Shown: positions 59,882 to 64,000 of the stretch, piece after piece | How the letters are laid out: each line of letters begins with the position of its first letter | How positions within the stretch are numbered: the stretch's first letter is position 1 | From: Tangfeifania diversioriginum | GTDB lineage: Bacteria > Bacteroidota > Bacteroidia > Bacteroidales > Prolixibacteraceae | Direction: 5' to 3' | Length of the DNA stretch: 64,000 bases | Assembly (NCBI GenBank): GCA_945873105.1 | Contig: CAMCBW010000013.1 | Location: 54,978 to 118,977, forward strand | The notes under the pieces: generated by a model | Seen by the model: only the letters and a program-made list of their open reading frames with translations | Told to the model about the DNA's origin: nothing | The model's database searches: none | Position numbers and translations under genes: made by a program

Positions 59882-62242
59882 ATGTGGAAATATTTGACAA
59901 GGGTGCTCCTTCGTAACAGGCTTGCCATTCTGATAATTATCGTACTCCTCACGGTTTTCATGGGCTGGATGGGCACGGGTGTAAGACTCTCCTACGATAA
60001 TGCCAGTCTGCTTCCATCCGACGATAGCTTTATCGTTGATTACAATGCCTTCAAGAAGCGCTTTGGAGAAGATGGCAGTGTGCTGGTCATTGGGGTTGAG
60101 GATCCAAACATGTTTCAACTGAAGAATTTCAACCTCTGGTACGACCTGACCTCAGACATGACCAAGGAGTTTGGGGTCGAAGGCGTTACATCTATTACCA
60201 AGGCGGCAACCATCCTGAAGAATGATTCACTGAAACAGTTTGAATTCATTCCATTGGTCTCTTCCAAGCCAACTTCTCAGGCAACCGTAGACAGTCTTAA
60301 AAATAAAATCCTCAACCTCAGGTTTTACGACGGTTTGCTGTTCAACTCCAAAACAGACGTTTATATCCTTGCCATCACGCTGAAGAAATCGGTGCTCAAC
60401 GATAAGATCCGCATGACCATCACGGACAACATTGTGGAGCGGGCCGAACAATATGCAGCACAGACTGGGCTTAAATTGCATTACTCAGGCCTTCCCTACA
60501 TACGTACTGTGATGGCCCGAACCGTTCAGCACGAGCTTTTCCTGTTTGTCATGCTTTCGATCCTTGTCGCTGCGGTGATACTATACCTCTTTTTCAGGTC
60601 AGGAAAGGTGGTGGCAAGTTCATTGATCGTGGTAGCCATCAGCATCGTTTTTACCCTTGGGTTGATTGGGCTATTCGGATTTAAGATAAGTATATTAACA
60701 GGCGTTATTCCATCCCTGATCGTGGTGATCGCCATCGAAAACTGCATCTACATCCTAAACAAATACCACTGGGAGTACCGCAACCATGGGAACAAAATAC
60801 TGGCGCTTTCGCGGGTCGTCCGCAGGATCGGTTTTGCCTCCTTGATGGTAAATACCGCCACGGCAGCAGGATTTGCGGCATTTATCCTTGTATCCAATCA
60901 GTTGCTGCGTGAATTTGGCATCATCGCTTCTATTAGTATTATGCTGGAATATGCCTTGTGTATTACCTTGCTGCCCATCATATTCAGTTACATGGATCCG
61001 CCCTCCGACAAGCATGTCAAACACCTGGACAACAATTTCTTCAACAAGGTACTTGAGAAAATTCTCTACCTGATTCAATTCAAGCGGAAGTGGGTTTTTG
61101 CGATGGCAGGTCTGTTGTTGTTTTTCGGAATTGTGGGTATGCTGAACATGCGTACTTCCGGCAAAGTGACCGATGATATTCACAAAAGCAACCCACTCTA
61201 CAAAGACCTTAAATTCTTCGAAACCCAATTGGGAGGAGTAATGCCTTTTGAAGTATCTGTTGATACCAAAAAGAAGAAGGGAGTGATGCTTTACACCACC
61301 ATTCAGAAGATTGATCAGCTCCAGAAGGTGATCTCCTCAAACAAGGAGTTTTCCAAACCGCTTTCGGTGACAGAGTTTGTCAAATTTGCCAAGCAGGCCT
61401 ATTTCAATGGTAATCCAGAAATGTATACCCTTCCAAATTCGATGGAAAAAACTTTTGTACTCTCCTATTTCCCCAAAAAAGTAACCGGACAGCAACAGCT
61501 GCTTAGCTCCTTTTTGGATAGCACACAGCAGATTACAAGGGTCAGCTTTCAGATGGCGGATATTGGCACCAAGGATATGAAAAGGCTGCTCGACAGCATT
61601 CGTCCGAAAGTGGATTCCATCTTCGTCAATACCGGTTACGATGTAAAAATTACCGGAAGCAGTGTCATCTATGCCCGGGGAACGGAGTTTTTAATCAAGC
61701 ACTTGCTTATAAGCGTATTGATTGCCATCGGATTTATCTCCCTACTGATGGCCCTGATGTTTTCCAGCGTCAGGATGATCGCTGTTTCAATGATCCCCAA
61801 TATCATCCCATTGATCATTACCGGTGCCATCATGGGCTTTACCGGAGTACCCATCAAACCCTCCACCATCATCGTATTCAGTATTGCACTGGGTATTTCT
61901 GTTGACAATACCATCCAGTACCTCTCCCGTTACCGGCATGAGCTAAAAATGACCGGCAACAACATTGGCTTATCTACCTTGAATGCCCTCCGGGAAGCTG
62001 GTTTCAGCATGATCTACACCTCTATCGTACTGGTGCTTGGATTCAGTGTCTTCATGGTTTCGAGTTTTGGGGGCACGCAGGCTTTGGGATTACTCGTTTC
62101 AACGACGCTCTTTATTGCCATGTTCTTCAACATGATAGTTTTACCTTCGCTCCTGCTTGTCTTGGACAAGTACCTTGTGACAAAGGCTTTCAAGAGTGAA
62201 CCTGTGATTGATATTGATGAAGCGGAAGAGCAGACAGACTAA
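59882..62242 (+). CDS. RND/MMPL superfamily exporter
   Basis: The start at 59882 (MWKYLTRVLLRNRLAILIII) gives 786 residues with the RND layout. TM1 is near residue 14, a periplasmic loop runs to about 215, and a six-helix SSD-like bundle follows (TGVIPSLIVVIAIENCIYIL with the conserved acidic position). TM7 is near 410 (WVFAMAGLLLFFG), then a second loop and a second bundle (STIIVFSIALGISVDNTIQY). The single chain without TolC or adaptor neighbours resembles hydrophobe/lipid exporters (HpnN, MMPL). It may move hydrophobic compounds to the outer membrane. It is convergent with exbD and shares its terminator. Confidence 0.9.
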   Translation: MWKYLTRVLLRNRLAILIIIVLLTVFMGWMGTGVRLSYDNASLLPSDDSFIVDYNAFKKRFGEDGSVLVIGVEDPNMFQLKNFNLWYDLTSDMTKEFGVEGVTSITKAATILKNDSLKQFEFIPLVSSKPTSQATVDSLKNKILNLRFYDGLLFNSKTDVYILAITLKKSVLNDKIRMTITDNIVERAEQYAAQTGLKLHYSGLPYIRTVMARTVQHELFLFVMLSILVAAVILYLFFRSGKVVASSLIVVAISIVFTLGLIGLFGFKISILTGVIPSLIVVIAIENCIYILNKYHWEYRNHGNKILALSRVVRRIGFASLMVNTATAAGFAAFILVSNQLLREFGIIASISIMLEYALCITLLPIIFSYMDPPSDKHVKHLDNNFFNKVLEKILYLIQFKRKWVFAMAGLLLFFGIVGMLNMRTSGKVTDDIHKSNPLYKDLKFFETQLGGVMPFEVSVDTKKKKGVMLYTTIQKIDQLQKVISSNKEFSKPLSVTEFVKFAKQAYFNGNPEMYTLPNSMEKTFVLSYFPKKVTGQQQLLSSFLDSTQQITRVSFQMADIGTKDMKRLLDSIRPKVDSIFVNTGYDVKITGSSVIYARGTEFLIKHLLISVLIAIGFISLLMALMFSSVRMIAVSMIPNIIPLIITGAIMGFTGVPIKPSTIIVFSIALGISVDNTIQYLSRYRHELKMTGNNIGLSTLNALREAGFSMIYTSIVLVLGFSVFMVSSFGGTQALGLLVSTTLFIAMFFNMIVLPSLLLVLDKYLVTKAFKSEPVIDIDEAEEQTD

Positions 62243-62279
62243 AATAAAAAAGAGCGCGGTGCGCTCTTTTTTATTTTAG
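62239..62279. terminator. Bidirectional intrinsic terminator
   Basis: Perfect 19-bp arms (62239-62257 and 62261-62279) surround a GGT loop, with core AGAGCGC/GCGCTCT flanked by A and T runs on both sides. It serves the convergent MMPL and exbBD genes and includes the MMPL stop codon. Confidence 0.93.
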
Positions 62280-62281
62280 TT

Positions 62282-62683
62282 TCAACCCGCTCGTTTTTCA
62301 GTAGCCATAATCATCTTGATCTGAAGCTTGTTGCCGATGGCCAAAACATCTATCAAATCCTGAACGGTAAGAGAGTTATCGATTCTTAATACGATTGTCA
62401 CATCATTGATCTTTTGTTTGATCGCCTTCAGGGATCCCTCCAACTTGTTGAGTGGAATCTGCTCCTTGTCGATAAAATAATTTTTCTCCTTGGTAATGGA
62501 AAGGGTGATCTGCTTCTTGTCGAGGGTCTGGTTGGAAGCAGATTTGGGCAGGAGAAGCTTGATTACATTGGGATTGGCAAAGGTAGCCACCAACAGGAAA
62601 AAGAGCAGCAGGAAGAACATGATATCATTCAGCGATCCTGTTGCGACTTCAGGTTTAAACTCCAGCCTTTTCCTCAGCTTCAT
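62282..62683 (-). CDS. ExbD/TolR family biopolymer transport protein
   Basis: The 133-residue protein has a basic N-terminus (MKLRKRLEFKPEVATGSL) and one membrane helix starting LNDIMFFLLLFFLLVATF. The helix carries the conserved aspartate (D20 region), which the family uses for proton flow. A periplasmic domain of about 85 residues follows. It is 1 bp downstream of exbB. The pair energises TonB receptors or a Tol-like system. Confidence 0.92.
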   Translation of the reverse strand: MKLRKRLEFKPEVATGSLNDIMFFLLLFFLLVATFANPNVIKLLLPKSASNQTLDKKQITLSITKEKNYFIDKEQIPLNKLEGSLKAIKQKINDVTIVLRIDNSLTVQDLIDVLAIGNKLQIKMIMATEKRAG

Positions 62684-62684
62684 G

Positions 62685-63338
62685 CTAATTCTGTTCTATG
62701 ATGTTGATAAACTCAAAGGCATCCTCCTCAACCCTGTTCATGTACTTGTCGATCATGATGCTCAGCAGGTGGTAGCCAGTATAGGCAATCACGCCAACAA
62801 TCAAGCCCAATCCGCTGGAGATCATCTTTTGGTACAACCCCCCGGAGATAACTCCGATGCTGATGTTGTCTGAGAGTGAAATATCATAGAAAATCTTGAT
62901 TACCCCGGCGATGGTACCAATAAAACCAAGCATGGGAGCTATCCCCGCAAATAGTCCAAGATAGTGGAGATCCTTGCTCATCTTGTTCATTTCAATCTGG
63001 GCAGCGGTCTCTATGGAACTCTCCACCTCCTTGATGGGTCTGCCAATACTTTTGGTGGCATGGTAAAATATTCTGGAATAGGAACTGTTGCCGGCATTGA
63101 GCGTAGCTATGGCCTGGTTGAGATCCCCTTTCTGAAGATAACCGTGAAAAGCAGAAACCAGCTTGGCTTCAGATTTGGTAAAGCGCTTGATTTCAATGTA
63201 TTTCACGATGATCAAATAGCACGAAATGAGTGAAATGATCCCAATGGGAAAGAGAATCCACCCCCCCTTGAGCAGGAGATCTATCCCATCAATACTGGCC
63301 GAAGCAGGTACACTTTGAACGCCTAATTGTAACAACAT
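62685..63338 (-). CDS. ExbB/TolQ/MotA family proton channel protein
   Basis: The 217-residue protein has three membrane helices, near residues 31-48, 127-150 and 165-190. The signature MSKDLHYLGLFAGIAPMLGF, IGTIAGVIKIFYD precedes TM3 (ISSGLGLIVGVIAYTGYHL). Together with the adjacent ExbD it forms the proton-driven motor complex at the inner membrane. No tonB gene is within view. Confidence 0.92.
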   Translation of the reverse strand: MLLQLGVQSVPASASIDGIDLLLKGGWILFPIGIISLISCYLIIVKYIEIKRFTKSEAKLVSAFHGYLQKGDLNQAIATLNAGNSSYSRIFYHATKSIGRPIKEVESSIETAAQIEMNKMSKDLHYLGLFAGIAPMLGFIGTIAGVIKIFYDISLSDNISIGVISGGLYQKMISSGLGLIVGVIAYTGYHLLSIMIDKYMNRVEEDAFEFINIIEQN

Positions 63339-63373
63339 ATCGTTTTATTGTAGTATTTATCTATAATATTATA

Positions 63374-63413
63374 AGTGCCTAGAGTGAACTAGAGTGACTA
63401 AAGTGCCTAAAGT
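63374..63413. repeat. CTTTAGGCA / CTCTAGTTCA degenerate tandem repeat, copy 2 (inverted)
   Basis: The reverse complement of this stretch aligns with 44056-44096. Further downstream (63478-63532) a CAGTCTCTCAGTC-type low-complexity run fills the gap before the deacetylase gene. Confidence 0.55.
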
Positions 63414-63532
63414 ATTTGAGGCAGAATGAAGATTTAAACCTTAACTATTTCAACATCAAATTCGCTGGCTACCCGTCACCTCAGTCTCTCTGTCCCCCAG
63501 TCCCTAAGTCTTTCAGTCTCTCAGTCATTCCT

Positions 63533-64000
63533 CTATGCCCACTTGCGGAGATGTCTGAAATTGATGCGCATCTTCTTGATCCGTTGCAGGTAAGTGGTGA
63601 CAAATAACCTGCGGACCTTGGGGAATTCTATCTTACGGAATTCGTACCCCTCTGCCTTCATCGCCTCAATGGCCCTGGGAAGTGCCCATTTAAGGTGCTT
63701 TTCGGCTTTGTAGGAGTCGTGAAAGGTGATGATACTGCCGGGTCTCACAAATCTCAAAACATTGTCAAGCACCTCCTCCCTGGTGATGTTCCCATTGTAA
63801 TCGCAGGAGATGACATCCCACATGACAATCTTGTATTTTTGGGAAAGAAAAAGGTATTGTCCCCTGGTTAGCCATCCGTGTGGTGGCCGGAAGAGGTTCG
63901 ATCCGATCAGCCGGTTCGCCTGCTCAATATCCTTGAAATAATTGAGGTTACTGGTTTTAAGTCCCTGAAGATGGTGATAGGTATGGTTACCAACCGCATG
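63533..64000 (-). CDS. Polysaccharide deacetylase family protein (partial, N-terminus outside window)
   Basis: The reading frame is open to the right edge, so at least 155 C-terminal residues are visible. NodB-homology motifs occur in order: NHTYHH (zinc histidines), FRPPHGW (motif 3), MWDVISCDY and ITFHDS. The catalytic Asp of motif 1 (TFDDG) lies beyond the window. The enzyme would de-N- or de-O-acetylate a cell-envelope polysaccharide. It is upstream of exbBD on the same strand, but a 195-bp repeat-rich gap suggests separate transcription. Confidence 0.88.
   Translation of the reverse strand, partial: HAVGNHTYHHLQGLKTSNLNYFKDIEQANRLIGSNLFRPPHGWLTRGQYLFLSQKYKIVMWDVISCDYNGNITREEVLDNVLRFVRPGSIITFHDSYKAEKHLKWALPRAIEAMKAEGYEFRKIEFPKVRRLFVTTYLQRIKKMRINFRHLRKWA

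Overview
The window looks like a chromosomal segment of a member of the Bacteroidota, most likely a marine or sediment relative of the Marinilabiliales/Prolixibacteraceae. This rests on a type IX secretion C-terminal tail (gene at 25977-27254), two Fib_succ_major (FISUMP) lipoproteins, the DUF2157/GDYXXLXY gene pair, PL6 and GH51 carbohydrate enzymes, secreted oxidoreductases with TAT-type leaders, and several promoters of the Bacteroidota form TTTG-N19-22-TAnnTTTG. The lineage is inferred; no marker gene for fine placement is present.

Layout. 0-13 kb: class IV aminotransferase, CoA-binding protein, LemA plus an M48 membrane protease, PL6 polysaccharide lyase, a cytochrome c/PQQ-type sugar dehydrogenase fusion, a TonB-dependent receptor, a tricorn-like S41 protease and a cell-wall amidase. 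Two copies of a 118-120 bp multi-hairpin repeat lie here. 13-21.7 kb: two Gfo/Idh/MocA oxidoreductases, a 16-unit 21-bp tandem array, a Ca2+-type P-type ATPase and an AI-2E permease. 22-26 kb: an AT-rich accessory patch beside a tRNA-Ala(GGC). It carries a possible integrase remnant, a HipBST tripartite toxin-antitoxin operon, a divergent HipBA pair and an antirestriction-like gene fragment.

26-31.6 kb: a T9SS-secreted protein, YaaA, two FISUMP lipoproteins and a beta-propeller protein. 31.7-41.8 kb: a DNA-repair and conflict cluster. It has a DprA-like protein translationally coupled to a RecQ helicase fused to a phosphoribosyltransferase, an SRAP/HMCES protein, HigBA, and a DinB-DnaE2-type mutasome divergent from a LexA-like XRE-S24 regulator.

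42.5-49 kb: glutamate dehydrogenase, then a 1410-residue protein (three GAF-like sensors, two receiver-like domains, a PEP/pyruvate-dikinase nucleotide-binding domain) coupled by a 4-bp overlap to a LuxR-type regulator whose phospho-acceptor Asp54 is Asn. 49-64 kb: prolyl oligopeptidase, a degenerate IS1634-type transposase, the DUF2157/GDYXXLXY pair, a GH51 arabinofuranosidase with a sugar isomerase-like protein, an AAA ATPase behind a 14-bp tandem-repeat promoter, an MMPL transporter, ExbBD and a partial polysaccharide deacetylase.

The most promising systems for follow-up are the RecQ-PRTase/DprA pair, the GAF3-REC2-PPDK_N protein with its pseudo-receiver regulator, and the side-by-side HipBST and HipBA modules. 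All functions are read from sequence motifs without database searches.
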